Shown piece after piece: positions 8,275 through 16,735 of a DNA stretch of 64,000 bases. Position numbers and translations under genes: made by a program. Numbering within the stretch: the stretch's first letter is position 1; every line of letters starts with the position of its first letter. Source of the stretch: Tessaracoccus oleiagri (GTDB taxonomy: Bacteria > Actinomycetota > Actinomycetes > Propionibacteriales > Propionibacteriaceae); NCBI RefSeq assembly GCF_900103275.1, contig NZ_FNGP01000005.1:186001-250000 (forward strand). The letters are read 5' to 3'. Under the pieces are notes generated by a model, which was not told where the DNA came from, searched no databases, and saw nothing but the letters and a program-made list of their open reading frames with translations.

Positions 8275-9348
8275 GTGACCTCCAGAGCGGATTTTCGATC
8301 CGACACCGTGACCAAGCCCAGCCGCGCGATGCGAGCAGCCATGGCGTCCGCAGAGGTTGGTGATGCCGTCTACGACGACTGCCCCACCACCAAGCGGCTG
8401 GAGGCGATGGCCGCCGAGCTGCTCGGCAAGGAATCCGCACTGTTCTTCCCGACCGGCACCCAGTCGAACCTCGCCGGGCTCATGGCCCACTGCGGCAGGG
8501 GCGACGAGTACATCGTCGGGCAGCACGCCCACACCTACCGGAACGAGGGCGGCGGCGCCGCGGTCCTGGGCTCGATCCAGCCGCAACCCTTGCCGAACGA
8601 GGCCGACGGGACGATCGCCCTGGACGCGATCGTCGGCGCGATCAAGCCGGCGGACTTCCACCACCCGGTCTCACGGCTCCTGACGCTGGAGGACACCTTC
8701 AGCGGCAGCGTGCTCCCTGACGGCTACCTTCAGGAGGCCACCGACGTCGCCCGCGCCCACGGGCTCGCGACGCACCTCGACGGTGCACGCATGATGAACG
8801 CGGCCATCGCCAGCGGCCGTGATCCCGCTTGGATCGCGGGGTGGTTCGACACGGTCTCGTTGTGCCTTTCCAAAGGCCTCGGCGCTCCGGTCGGGTCCCT
8901 GCTCGCGGGACCCCGGGAGACTATCGAGAAGGCCCGGCGCATCCGGAAGATGCTCGGCGGCGGAATGCGTCAGACCGGCGTGCTGGCCGCTGCGGGCATC
9001 TACGCCCTCGAGCACAACGTGGCCCGGCTGGGCGACGATCACCGACGTGCCGACCGGCTTGCCCGGGCTCTTAGTGCCTTCCCCCCTCTCGGCGCCGGCG
9101 AGGCGCGGACGAACATGGTCTTCATGACTCCACACGAGGACGTCGATGTCAGCGCGTTCCGCCGCCACCTGGCCGACAGGGGCATCATCCTCGGCGACGG
9201 GTACGGCACCATGCGCTGGGTCACGCACCTGGACATCGACGACGCCGCCATCGACCTGGTGGACCAGGCGTGTGCGGAGTTCTTCGCTCCCGCGTCAGGC
9301 CCTGTCCGTCGCTGGGCGGGTGCCCAGCGAGCGCTCAAGGAAGTCTGA
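8275..9348 (+). CDS. ltaE: low-specificity threonine aldolase
   Basis: A 357-residue PLP enzyme of aminotransferase fold type I, beta-eliminating lyase family. It cleaves L-threonine/L-allo-threonine to glycine and acetaldehyde. Visible features: N-terminal FRSDTVTKPS, the aspartate that binds the PLP nitrogen in THLDGARMMNA, and the PLP lysine in SLCLSKGLGAPVGS (about residue 200). GTG at 8275 is preferred over ATG at 8266 because a -10 hexamer TAGGAT covers the latter. It overlaps the convergent hydrolase gene by 54 bp at the 3' end. Confidence 0.92.
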   Translation: MTSRADFRSDTVTKPSRAMRAAMASAEVGDAVYDDCPTTKRLEAMAAELLGKESALFFPTGTQSNLAGLMAHCGRGDEYIVGQHAHTYRNEGGGAAVLGSIQPQPLPNEADGTIALDAIVGAIKPADFHHPVSRLLTLEDTFSGSVLPDGYLQEATDVARAHGLATHLDGARMMNAAIASGRDPAWIAGWFDTVSLCLSKGLGAPVGSLLAGPRETIEKARRIRKMLGGGMRQTGVLAAAGIYALEHNVARLGDDHRRADRLARALSAFPPLGAGEARTNMVFMTPHEDVDVSAFRRHLADRGIILGDGYGTMRWVTHLDIDDAAIDLVDQACAEFFAPASGPVRRWAGAQRALKEV

Positions 9349-10203
9349 CACCAGCGCGATGTAGGCCGGCCGGTCGGTGAAGTAGCCGCCGCAGTGGTCC
9401 GCCCCGTCGAAGGCGACGAGCTCGACGGGCCCCGGCGCGGCGGCTTCGGCGAGCTGCAACGCATGGTCGTAGGGGATCACCTTGTCGGCGGTCCCGTGCA
9501 GCAACAGGAGTGGTCGGGGCGAGAGGGCATCGACCTTGTCGAGTGGGCGAACCTGGGCGAAGGCGTACCCGTAGCGGAGCCGGTTGACGAGGTCGGCCAC
9601 CGGGATGAGCGGCTCGCTCGGCAAGCGGTGGCGACGATAGCGCGTCGCGACGACGTCGCTCAGCGTCGCGAACGGGGAATCGGCGACGATGGCCTCGATT
9701 CGGGGGTCGTCCGCGGCGGCCAGTATGGTCGTGGAAGCGCCCATCGAGAACGACACCACAGCGATCCGGGCGTCCGGGCGCCGCTCGCGCACGAGGTCGA
9801 CGGCCGCGGTCAGGTCCCGTTGCTCGTGATGGGCGAGGGACTGTGGACCATCGCCGGAGTCCCCGTTGCCGCGGAAGTCGAAGAGCAGCACGCTGTAGCC
9901 GGCCCGCCACAGCCCGGAGCCGATCCCCAACATGTCGGACTTGTTCCCGCGGTGCCCGTGCGCGCAGATGACGACGGTGGAGGACTCCGGTTGGTCGAGC
10001 CACCAGCCCGCCAGGGCGACACCGTCGGCGGCGGTGAAGGCGACGTCGTCCGAGTGGACCCTCATCTCGAACGGGGTGAAGGTGTAGTTCGGCCAGGGAC
10101 GCCGCGGCCCGTTCAACGTCCAGGTGGTGAACCCGGCGAGCGCCCCCACGCCGAGCCCGACTCCCGCGGCCAACCACGCGGCCGCACCCAACATCGTCTT
10201 CAT
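9295..10203 (-). CDS. alpha/beta hydrolase with N-terminal membrane anchor
   Basis: About 302 residues. A hydrophobic segment at 1-25 looks like a signal anchor. The alpha/beta-hydrolase core carries the nucleophile elbow SFSMGAS, the acid in HGTADKVIP and the histidine in DGADHCGG. The FDFRGNGDSGDG segment resembles BAAT/dienelactone-hydrolase-like or Bem46-type serine hydrolases. The substrate is unknown. The start is placed at MKTMLGAA because reading further upstream enters a terminator and tRNA-Val. The ribosome-binding site is weak. The 3' end overlaps ltaE by 54 bp. Confidence 0.8.
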   Translation of the reverse strand: MKTMLGAAAWLAAGVGLGVGALAGFTTWTLNGPRRPWPNYTFTPFEMRVHSDDVAFTAADGVALAGWWLDQPESSTVVICAHGHRGNKSDMLGIGSGLWRAGYSVLLFDFRGNGDSGDGPQSLAHHEQRDLTAAVDLVRERRPDARIAVVSFSMGASTTILAAADDPRIEAIVADSPFATLSDVVATRYRRHRLPSEPLIPVADLVNRLRYGYAFAQVRPLDKVDALSPRPLLLLHGTADKVIPYDHALQLAEAAAPGPVELVAFDGADHCGGYFTDRPAYIALVSDFLERSLGTRPATDRA

Positions 10204-10256
10204 TCCGCATCCATCTTCGAGAAACGTGATCGTCGGCCGCTCGTGGGCCCCCGGAG

Positions 10257-10298
10257 ACGAAAACGACCCCGACTGCGGGTGGAACCGCGCAGTCGGGG
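10257..10298 (-). terminator. terminator of the tRNA-Gly-Cys-Val operon
   Basis: An 11-bp stem (10267-10277 with 10288-10298, arm CCCCGACTGCG) is followed on the minus strand by TCGTTTTCG. It lies 13 bp after tRNA-Val and fits an intrinsic terminator. Confidence 0.75.
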
Positions 10299-10311
10299 CC
10301 GAACGTGATGG

Positions 10312-10383
10312 TGGGCGATACTGGGTTTGAACCAGTGACCTCTTCCGTGTCAAGGAAGCGCGCTACCACTGCGCCAACCGCCC
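10312..10383 (-). tRNA. tRNA-Val (GAC)
   Basis: 72 nt cloverleaf. The acceptor arm pairs GGGCGGT with ATCGCCC, the anticodon stem CTTCC/GGAAG encloses loop TTGACAC giving anticodon GAC, and the T arm contains GGTTCAAACC. The CCA end is encoded (TGG on the plus strand at 10309-10311). Last gene of a Gly-Cys-Val tRNA operon. Confidence 0.96.
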
Positions 10384-10384
10384 G

Positions 10385-10455
10385 AGGTGGAGACGGGATT
10401 TGAACCCGTGTACACGGATTTGCAGTCCGTTGCCTCGCCTCTCGGCCACTCCACC
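10385..10455 (-). tRNA. tRNA-Cys (GCA)
   Basis: 71 nt cloverleaf with acceptor GGTGGAG/CTCCACC, discriminator U and anticodon loop CTGCAAA (anticodon GCA). CCA is not encoded. It lies 1 bp upstream of tRNA-Val(GAC) in the transcript. Confidence 0.96.
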
Positions 10456-10500
10456 GGAGGGGATCAACCTCCCCATGTGGAGCTGGGAGAGACTTCTCCG

Positions 10501-10573
10501 AGCGGACGACGAGATTCGAACTCGCGACCCTCACCTTGGCAAGGTGATGCTCTACCAACTGAGCCACGTCCGC
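10501..10573 (-). tRNA. tRNA-Gly (GCC)
   Basis: 73 nt cloverleaf with acceptor GCGGACG/CGTCCGC, anticodon stem TCACC/GGTGA and loop TTGCCAA (anticodon GCC), discriminator U. CCA is not encoded. First gene of the tRNA operon. Confidence 0.96.
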
Positions 10574-10615
10574 AGTGCGTCAGTCCCGGGTGGAGCCGTT
10601 TCCGACGCGTTGAGA

Positions 10616-10645
10616 ACAATAGCGCAGCATTTCGGCGAAAGCCAA
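10616..10645 (-). promoter_or_regulatory. promoter of the tRNA-Gly-Cys-Val operon
   Basis: On the minus strand TTGGCT and TATTGT are separated by 18 bp; predicted start ~36 nt before tRNA-Gly. This is one of the few promoters here with a good -35. Confidence 0.6.
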
Positions 10646-10788
10646 ATCGAGCGTGAACGGCGCCTGAATCCCGCGTGGACGACGGTTGAACCGACGGTGA
10701 ACCCCAAAGGAACCGGGGATGGCGGTCCTCCATCACGCGTGGGCGACACGGCTCGGCCTCCAGTTCGCGGTGTTGGGCAACCTTGCGC

Positions 10789-10794
10789 TAGAGT
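10789..10794 (+). promoter_or_regulatory. -10 element of tRNA-Val(CAC)
   Basis: TAGAGT ends 11 nt before the tRNA 5' end. No convincing -35. The rest of the 232-bp gap between the two tRNA transcripts (10574-10805) holds nothing else I recognise apart from the tRNA-Gly operon promoter. Confidence 0.45.
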
Positions 10795-10805
10795 TTCTCT
10801 TCGCT

Positions 10806-10880
10806 GGGTGATTGGCGCAGTGGTAGCGCGCTTCGTTCACACCGAAGAGGTCGGCGGTTCGAACCCGCCATCACCCACCA
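10806..10880 (+). tRNA. tRNA-Val (CAC), CCA encoded
   Basis: Cloverleaf of 72 nt plus encoded CCA. Acceptor GGGTGAT/ATCACCC, anticodon stem CTTCG/CGAAG with loop TTCACAC (anticodon CAC). D-arm and anticodon surroundings are nearly identical to tRNA-Val(GAC) nearby, so the two are likely local paralogues. Confidence 0.96.
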
Positions 10881-10906
10881 GTTGGCTGGAACTGGAGGAG
10901 GCGAAC

Positions 10907-11704
10907 ATGGCAGCACCGGCGGTCATCCTCGCTGACACCACCACCGGCAACCCGGACGTGAGCCAGGCGCTGCAGACCATCAAGGAACTCCTGCAGCGCC
11001 GGCGCCCGGACCTCCCCATCGCGCTGGCCGAGCTCGGCACCCGGCCCACCCTCGACGAAGCGCTGGACAGTCTCGCCGAAGCCGGCGTGCACGAGGCGGT
11101 GTTCGTGCCCCTCGACCTCCGGTCCGCCACCGCCTACGCGCCCGAGTTCGACGTCGCGGTGGAGGAAGCCAAGTCACGGGGCATCATGTCGCTGGTCTCG
11201 CGCCCGATCGGCCCGGCCACCGAGCTGCTCAACATCCTCGACGAACTCGTGCGCGAGGCGCTGCACGCACGGTCCGCGCTCGAACTCGACGGTCTCGTGC
11301 TCGTCGCCCGGGCCGGCGGCGACGCCCGTGGCTCCGCGCTCCTCTCGCGGCGGGCCCGCCAGTGGTCCGCCCACCACCGGCTCCCGGTGCAACTGGCCGT
11401 GGAGGAGGGCGACGGGTCGGCCACCGCCGCCGCTGTCGCCGCACTGCGCGCCCAGGGCCGACGCTTCGTGGCCGTCGGCGGTACCTTCCTAGCCCCCGGC
11501 CCCGCATACCGGGCGCACGCGCTCGCCGCGCAGAAGGCCGGCGCAATAGCGATCACCAAGCCCATCGGCGGCAGCCCTCACCTCAGCCAGCTGATCCTCG
11601 CCCGCTACGCCTTCGGCGCGATGGAGCTCCTCGACGGGCACCCGCAGCCGGTCGTCGTCGACGCCGACTACCACTTCCTCAGCGCCCGGAAGCGGCGCGG
11701 CTGA
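10907..11704 (+). CDS. CbiX/sirohydrochlorin-chelatase-like protein
   Basis: A 265-residue protein with two Rossmann-like halves resembling CbiX/SirB chelatases: an N-terminal ADTTTGNPDVSQAL block and repeated segments of the form FVPLDL and FVAVGGTFL at strand ends. True chelatases use two histidines near the N terminus (usually within HGSR); that motif is absent, so activity as a cobalt or iron chelatase is doubtful. GGAGGAG precedes the ATG, 27 bp after tRNA-Val. No tetrapyrrole genes are nearby. Confidence 0.65.
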   Translation: MAAPAVILADTTTGNPDVSQALQTIKELLQRRRPDLPIALAELGTRPTLDEALDSLAEAGVHEAVFVPLDLRSATAYAPEFDVAVEEAKSRGIMSLVSRPIGPATELLNILDELVREALHARSALELDGLVLVARAGGDARGSALLSRRARQWSAHHRLPVQLAVEEGDGSATAAAVAALRAQGRRFVAVGGTFLAPGPAYRAHALAAQKAGAIAITKPIGGSPHLSQLILARYAFGAMELLDGHPQPVVVDADYHFLSARKRRG

Positions 11705-11753
11705 GCGGTGGCCACGCCGCGGTCTCGCCGCGCACCGGCCTTGGCGTGCCGCC

Positions 11754-11759
11754 TAGAAT
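11754..11759 (+). promoter_or_regulatory. -10 element of msrB, near-leaderless
   Basis: TAGAAT, then 8 nt, then ATG at 11768, giving a leader of about one nucleotide. Confidence 0.5.
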
Positions 11760-11767
11760 CGGTACCC

Positions 11768-12187
11768 ATGAGCGAAGAGACCTACATCGCGCCCTTCCAG
11801 CTGCCCGACGAGAAGTGGCGCGAGCAGCTGAACGACCTCGAGTACCACGTGCTGCGCGAGCAGGGCACCGAGCGGGCGTTCACGGGCGAGTACACCGACA
11901 CCGAGACCGCCGGCACATACAGCTGCCGGGGCTGCGGCGCGGAGCTGTTCACCAGCGGCGAGAAGTTCCACTCGCACTGTGGCTGGCCGAGCTTCTTCGC
12001 ACCGTTGGCCGAGGACCGCGTCCGCTACCTCCAGGACAATTCGATCCCCGGACGTCCCCGCGTCGAAGTCCGTTGCGCAAACTGCGACGGGCACCTGGGC
12101 CACGTCTTCGAGGGCGAGGGCTACGACACACCGACGGACCTGCGCTACTGCATCAACTCCGTCAGCATCAAGCTGCACGAGCGGTGA
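11768..12187 (+). CDS. msrB: peptide-methionine (R)-S-oxide reductase
   Basis: A 139-residue SelR-domain enzyme that repairs methionine-R-sulfoxide in proteins. Two zinc CxxC pairs are visible (CRGC and CANC), as are HSHCGWPSF and GHLGHVF. The catalytic cysteine is in RYCINSVS (about residue 130). Length is normal for a stand-alone MsrB. Its TGA overlaps the GTG of the next gene (GTGA), so the isomerase-like gene is co-translated. Likely resolving cysteine not assigned. Confidence 0.95.
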   Translation: MSEETYIAPFQLPDEKWREQLNDLEYHVLREQGTERAFTGEYTDTETAGTYSCRGCGAELFTSGEKFHSHCGWPSFFAPLAEDRVRYLQDNSIPGRPRVEVRCANCDGHLGHVFEGEGYDTPTDLRYCINSVSIKLHER

Positions 12188-12978
12188 GCACCGCGCGCAT
12201 CAGCCCGTTCACGCTGGCCGCGTGCGCGGAGATGCTGTACACGGACCTCCCGTTCGTGGAGCGGCTCCCCCGCATCCGCGCGAAGGGGCTCGAGGCGGAG
12301 ATGTGGGACTGGTCGACGAAGGACCTGGACGCCATCGTCGCCACCGGAGTCCCGGTCACGTCGATGACCGGTTACCTGACCGGTGAACTGGTCGACGCCG
12401 ACGGGGCCAAGGAGCTCCTGCGCACCGCCCGGCTCGCGCTGGAGGCTGCGGAGCGCCTCGACGTCCCCCGACTCAACGTGCACGGCACAGGGCTCGCCCC
12501 GAACGGGCTACCGGTCCGACCGCGGCACTCCACCTCGGGTGCCGACTGGCTCGCCGCGGCCAGGACGCTCGAAGCGCTCGCGGAACTCGGTGCGGACGCC
12601 GGCCGCGTGTTCACGCTGGAGAACCTCAACCTGACCGTCGACCATCCCGGCACCCCGTTCGCGCGCGCGGGCGAGACGCTGGCACTGGTCCGCTCGGTCG
12701 ACCACCCAAACCTGCGCCTCAACCTCGACCTCTACCACGCCCAGATCGGCGAGGGGAACCTCGTCGAGCTCACGCTCGAGGCCCTGCCCTGGGTGGGCGA
12801 GATCCAGATGGCCGACGTTCCGGGCCGTCGCGAGCCGGGTACGGGCGAGATCCACTACCCCGCCATCGCGCGTGCCCTGCACGGCGCCGGGTACACCGGG
12901 GTCGTCGCCATGGAGGCCTACGCCTCGGCCGATCCGGACCTGGCACTCGACCGCTTCATCGACGCGTTCACCGTCTGA
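12184..12978 (+). CDS. hydroxypyruvate isomerase-like TIM-barrel protein
   Basis: A 264-residue xylose-isomerase-like TIM barrel. Metal/active-site positions of the Hyi family are recognisable: a glutamate in FTLENLN, NLDLYHAQIGEGN, and a late glutamate in VVAMEAYA, together with GEIQMADVPGRREPGTGEI. It may interconvert hydroxypyruvate and tartronate semialdehyde, but related isomerases act on other small sugars or acids. GTG start overlaps the msrB stop by 4 bp. Confidence 0.78.
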   Translation: MSTARISPFTLAACAEMLYTDLPFVERLPRIRAKGLEAEMWDWSTKDLDAIVATGVPVTSMTGYLTGELVDADGAKELLRTARLALEAAERLDVPRLNVHGTGLAPNGLPVRPRHSTSGADWLAAARTLEALAELGADAGRVFTLENLNLTVDHPGTPFARAGETLALVRSVDHPNLRLNLDLYHAQIGEGNLVELTLEALPWVGEIQMADVPGRREPGTGEIHYPAIARALHGAGYTGVVAMEAYASADPDLALDRFIDAFTV

Positions 12979-13027
12979 CTCTTCCCCGGGCGGCGCGTCA
13001 AAGCCGGCCTCCCGGGCGGCTTGCTCG

Positions 13028-13033
13028 TACAGT
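13028..13033 (+). promoter_or_regulatory. -10 element, leaderless promoter of the DUF3000 gene
   Basis: TACAGT, then 7 nt, then GTG at 13041. Confidence 0.5.
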
Positions 13034-13040
13034 CGTACTC

Positions 13041-13613
13041 GTGTCCAAGGTAACGCCGCTCGCTCCCGAGGCGTTCCACCGTGCGCTCGAGGAGTTCCGC
13101 CGGATGCGCTGGAGGCGGGAGCTCAGCATCGACGAGATCGGCTCCCCCCAGCGGATCGCCCCGCACTCCCTCGCGATCGCCGGGGAACTCCGCGACGACG
13201 AGCGGACCGTGAGCTCGGGCCGTCTCATCCTGTTGCACGACCCGCAGGGCAACGACGCCTGGCACGGTACCTTCCGGCTCGTGACGTACGCCCGCGCCGA
13301 GGTCGACCTCGAGATGGTGGCGGACCCCCTGTTGCCCGAGGTGGCGTGGTCGTGGTTCGAGGATGCGCTGAGCGCCCACGGCTGCGACGCCACGCAGCTG
13401 GCCGGGACCGTCACCGCCTCCTACGGCCGCTCGTTCGGGGAGATGGCCGGCGACGCCGACACCGCCGAGGTCGAGCTGCGCTCGTCGTGGACCCCGCTCC
13501 TCGACGACCACCACCCGCTCACCCCGCACCTGCTCGCGTGGCAGGAACTCCTCGGCCTCGTCGCCGGGGAACCGCCTCTCCCCGCGGGCGTCTCCATGCT
13601 GGCGCCGCGATGA
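13041..13613 (+). CDS. DUF3000 family protein
   Basis: A 190-residue soluble protein with no signal or membrane segment, matching the actinobacteria-restricted DUF3000 family by its RRELSIDEIGSPQRIAPHS and SYGRSFGEMAGD segments. Function unknown. In actinobacteria it is commonly found just upstream of the RNase D-like gene, as here, where the stop overlaps the next ATG (ATGA). GTG start with a leaderless-type -10 in front. Confidence 0.85.
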   Translation: MSKVTPLAPEAFHRALEEFRRMRWRRELSIDEIGSPQRIAPHSLAIAGELRDDERTVSSGRLILLHDPQGNDAWHGTFRLVTYARAEVDLEMVADPLLPEVAWSWFEDALSAHGCDATQLAGTVTASYGRSFGEMAGDADTAEVELRSSWTPLLDDHHPLTPHLLAWQELLGLVAGEPPLPAGVSMLAPR

Positions 13614-14806
13614 GCCTCGTCGACGAGAGCCGGGAACCGCTCCGGCCGGTGGTGGAGGACGAGTCGGGGCTCTCCGCGTGCCTCGACGCACTGCGGCGGG
13701 CCGAGGGGCCCGTGGCCTTCGACGCCGAGCGCGCCCACGGCTACCGCTACTGGCCGCGCGCGTACCTCTTCCAGCTCCGCCGCGAGGGCGCCGGCACGTG
13801 GCTCATCGACCCGACCCGCTTCGACCGGGAACAGCTGGGACGGCTCGTGACGGCCGCCGGTGAGGCCGAGTGGGTCATCCACGCGGCCAGCCAGGACCTG
13901 CCGTCCATGTACGAGGCGGGAGTCGTCCCCGCGCGCATCTTCGACACCGAACTCGCGGCACGGCTAATGGGCAAGCCGGGGGTGTCCCTCGGGGCACTGC
14001 TGTCCGCCGAGCTCGGCGTCGAACTCCGGAAGGCGCACTCCGCCGTGAACTGGGCGACGAGGCCGCTGAAGCCGTCCTGGCTCACCTACGCCGCCCTCGA
14101 CGTCGACTTCCTCCTGGAGTTGCGCGACGTGCTCGACGGCCAACTGCGCGACATGGGCCGGAGCGACTGGGCGGAGCAGGAATTCGCCTGGGAGCTGGAG
14201 CAGTTCGCCCGCACCCCCGACCCCCGCCCGGAGCCGTGGCGGCGCCTGTCCCGCGTCGCGTCCATCCGGACGACGCGTGGGCTCGCCCTGGCGCGCGAGC
14301 TCTGGCAGGAGCGCGACGCCATCGCGCAGCGCCGCGACCGGCCGCCGGGCCACATCCTGCCCGACGCGGCCATCGTCGACGCCGGCATGCTGGCCGGGAG
14401 CGGTTTCCCCGACCGTGGGGCTCTCCTCGGCATCCCCGGCTTCTCCCGGCCCCCCGGCTCTCGCTATCTGCAGAACTGGTTGAACGGGCTCAACCGCGCC
14501 AGCGAACTGCCGGAGAGCCGCTACCCCAGCAAGCGTCCCCCTTCGCACGGTGGCGTGCCGTCGCCGAAGAACTGGGACCAGCTACGGCCCGAGGCTGCGG
14601 AGCGATGGGCCCTTGCCCGGCCCGCGCTGGACGACCTGGCCTGCGAGATCGGGCTGCAACCCAGCCTGCTCACACCGCCCGCCGCCCTGCAACGGGTCCT
14701 GTGGGCTCATGAGCGTCCGACGGAGACCGTCCTCGAACATGCCGGAATGCGACCGTGGCAGGCGGAACTGGTCGCGGCGCTGCTCGACGAGGTGCTGGGC
14801 GACTAG
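13610..14806 (+). CDS. rnd: RNase D-like 3'-5' exonuclease with HRDC domain
   Basis: A 398-residue DEDDy exonuclease. Exo I is FDAERAHG (D-x-E), Exo II includes HAASQDLPS, and Exo III is the Y-x3-D in YAALDVDF (about residue 163). The C-terminal half contains one recognisable HRDC repeat (about 205-285) and a second, more divergent helical region. It likely trims the 3' ends of tRNA or other stable RNA. ATGA coupling to DUF3000. Its TAG stop shares the four bases CTAG with the stop of convergent dxs. Confidence 0.88.
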   Translation: MSLVDESREPLRPVVEDESGLSACLDALRRAEGPVAFDAERAHGYRYWPRAYLFQLRREGAGTWLIDPTRFDREQLGRLVTAAGEAEWVIHAASQDLPSMYEAGVVPARIFDTELAARLMGKPGVSLGALLSAELGVELRKAHSAVNWATRPLKPSWLTYAALDVDFLLELRDVLDGQLRDMGRSDWAEQEFAWELEQFARTPDPRPEPWRRLSRVASIRTTRGLALARELWQERDAIAQRRDRPPGHILPDAAIVDAGMLAGSGFPDRGALLGIPGFSRPPGSRYLQNWLNGLNRASELPESRYPSKRPPSHGGVPSPKNWDQLRPEAAERWALARPALDDLACEIGLQPSLLTPPAALQRVLWAHERPTETVLEHAGMRPWQAELVAALLDEVLGD

Positions 14807-16722
14807 CCCTGGTGTCGGGCGTGCACCTGCTCGGGTGCCGCCTCCGCCAGGACGGCCCTGAGCACCTCTTGGGCGATGGCCTTGGGCGTGAGGCCGAGCC
14901 TGTCGAGTACCTGGGGACGGCTGCCGAGCGCGAGGAACTCCTGCGGGATGCCGAAGTGCTGCATCGTGACCTCCACGCCGCTCGCCGCGAGTTCGGCACG
15001 CAGCCGCTGCCCGAGTCCGCCGGCGACGAGGTTGTCCTCGATGGTCACCACGTGGTCGAACTCGTCCGCCAACGAGACCAGCTCGGGGCTGATGGGAAGC
15101 GCCCAGATGGGGTCCGCCACCGTGGAGGGGATCCCCTGCGCGGCCAGCATGTCGTGCACCCGCACGGCGAGCCCCGCGAACTGCCCGTACCCGACGATGA
15201 GCGTCCGGGCCTCGGGGTCCTGGTGGAGCAGGTCGACCGCGGTGAGTCCGTCACCCCGCCGGGCGACCGCGGGCAGTTCGTCGGGGAGCCGCTCCTTGGA
15301 GAAGCGGACGACGGTGGGCGCGTCGTCGACCGTGACGGCGCGCGAAAGCGTCTCCTCGAGCCTCGCCTGGTCGCGGGGGGCGGCCAACTGGAGCCCCGGG
15401 ACGATCCCCGTGAGCGTCATGTCCCACATGCCGTTGTGGCTGGGCCCGTCCGCGCCCGTCACGCCCGCGCGGTCGAGCACGACGGTCACGCCGCAGCGGT
15501 GCAGCGCCACGTCCATGAGGAGCTGGTCGAACGCACGGTTCAGGAAGGTGGAGTAGATGGCCACGACCGGGTGCAGGCCCGCCTTCGCGAGGCCCGCCGC
15601 CGAGGTGATCGCGTGCTGTTCGGCGATGCCCACGTCGAAGGTCCGCTCGGGGAACGCGGCGGCGAAGCGGGTCAGACCCGTGGGGTGGAGCATCGCCGCG
15701 GTGAGCGCGACGATGCGGGGATCCTTCGCGCCGAGCTGCACCATCGTCTCCGCGAAGGCGTCGGTCCACGTGGCCTGCAGCGTGGCCGACAGCGGCTCAC
15801 CGGTCACGTCGTTGATCTGGCCGACGGCGTGGAAGCGGTCCTCCTCGTGCTCCTCCGCCGCGCGGAAGCCCTTGCCCTTCTGCGTGATGCAGTGGACGAT
15901 CACCGGGCTGCCGAACTGGCGCGCCTGCTCGAGGCGGTTCGTCAGCGCCGCGATGTCGTGGCCGTCGATGGGGCCGGTGTACTTGATGCCGAGGTCGGAG
16001 AACAGGTCCTGGGGCGCGACGACGTCCTTCACGCCCGTCTTGAAGCCATGCATGAGCCCGTACATGGGGCGGCCGAACATGGGGATCTTGTTGACCACGC
16101 GCTTGATGACGCTGAGCGTCTCCTCGTAGCGACGATCGGTGCGCAGCCCTGCCAGGTGGTTGGCGAGGCCGCCGACCGTCGGCGTGTACGAGCGCCCGTT
16201 GTCGTTGACGACTATCACCAGCCGCAGCTCGGGCTCCGCGGCGATGTTGTTGAGCGCCTCCCATGCCATGCCGCCGGTGAGGGCGCCGTCGCCGATCACC
16301 GCTACCACGGTCCTGTCCTCACCTCGCAGCGCGTAGCCCTTGGCCATCCCCTCGGCCCATGACAAGGACGTCGAGGCGTGCGAGTTGGCGACCCAGTCGT
16401 GCTCGGACTCCCCCGGCTCGGGGTACCCCGAGAGCCCGCCCTGCTGGCGCAGGGTGGCGAACTGGTCGGCACGGCCGGTCAGGATCTTGTGGACGTAGCT
16501 CTGGTGGCCGGTGTCGAAGATGATCGGGTCGTACGGGGAGTTGAAGACGCGGTGGATCGCCATCGTCAGTTCGACGACCCCCAGGTTCGGCCCCAGGTGT
16601 CCCCCGGTACGGCTCACGTTCGTGATGAGGAACGCCCGGATCTCCTCGGCCAGTTGCTCCAACTGTGCCCGCGACAGCGCACGCAGATCTCGCGGACCGG
16701 CAATGGATTCGAGGAGGGACAT
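14803..16722 (-). CDS. dxs: 1-deoxy-D-xylulose-5-phosphate synthase
   Basis: A 639-residue thiamine-diphosphate enzyme that condenses pyruvate and glyceraldehyde 3-phosphate, the first step of the MEP isoprenoid pathway. Hallmarks: DTGHQSYVHK near residue 69, the ThDP/Mg loop GDGALTGGMAWEALNN (about 145-160), and the transketolase central and C-terminal domains (FLNRAFDQLLMDVA; EDNLVAGGLG). I choose ATG at 16722 (MSLLESI). Two ATGs at 16731 and 16734 sit inside TATGAT, a -10 element placed 7 nt before this start. Confidence 0.95.
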   Translation of the reverse strand: MSLLESIAGPRDLRALSRAQLEQLAEEIRAFLITNVSRTGGHLGPNLGVVELTMAIHRVFNSPYDPIIFDTGHQSYVHKILTGRADQFATLRQQGGLSGYPEPGESEHDWVANSHASTSLSWAEGMAKGYALRGEDRTVVAVIGDGALTGGMAWEALNNIAAEPELRLVIVVNDNGRSYTPTVGGLANHLAGLRTDRRYEETLSVIKRVVNKIPMFGRPMYGLMHGFKTGVKDVVAPQDLFSDLGIKYTGPIDGHDIAALTNRLEQARQFGSPVIVHCITQKGKGFRAAEEHEEDRFHAVGQINDVTGEPLSATLQATWTDAFAETMVQLGAKDPRIVALTAAMLHPTGLTRFAAAFPERTFDVGIAEQHAITSAAGLAKAGLHPVVAIYSTFLNRAFDQLLMDVALHRCGVTVVLDRAGVTGADGPSHNGMWDMTLTGIVPGLQLAAPRDQARLEETLSRAVTVDDAPTVVRFSKERLPDELPAVARRGDGLTAVDLLHQDPEARTLIVGYGQFAGLAVRVHDMLAAQGIPSTVADPIWALPISPELVSLADEFDHVVTIEDNLVAGGLGQRLRAELAASGVEVTMQHFGIPQEFLALGSRPQVLDRLGLTPKAIAQEVLRAVLAEAAPEQVHARHQG

Positions 16723-16729
16723 GGGAAAC

Positions 16730-16735
16730 ATCATA
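16730..16735 (-). promoter_or_regulatory. -10 element, leaderless promoter of dxs
   Basis: TATGAT on the minus strand, then 7 nt, then ATG (16722). The same CCTATGATGTT context recurs before the DUF5998 gene. Confidence 0.6.

Noticed and set aside
10204-10353. N-terminal extension of the alpha/beta hydrolase
   Set aside because: The frame stays open, but it would run through the tRNA operon terminator and into tRNA-Val.
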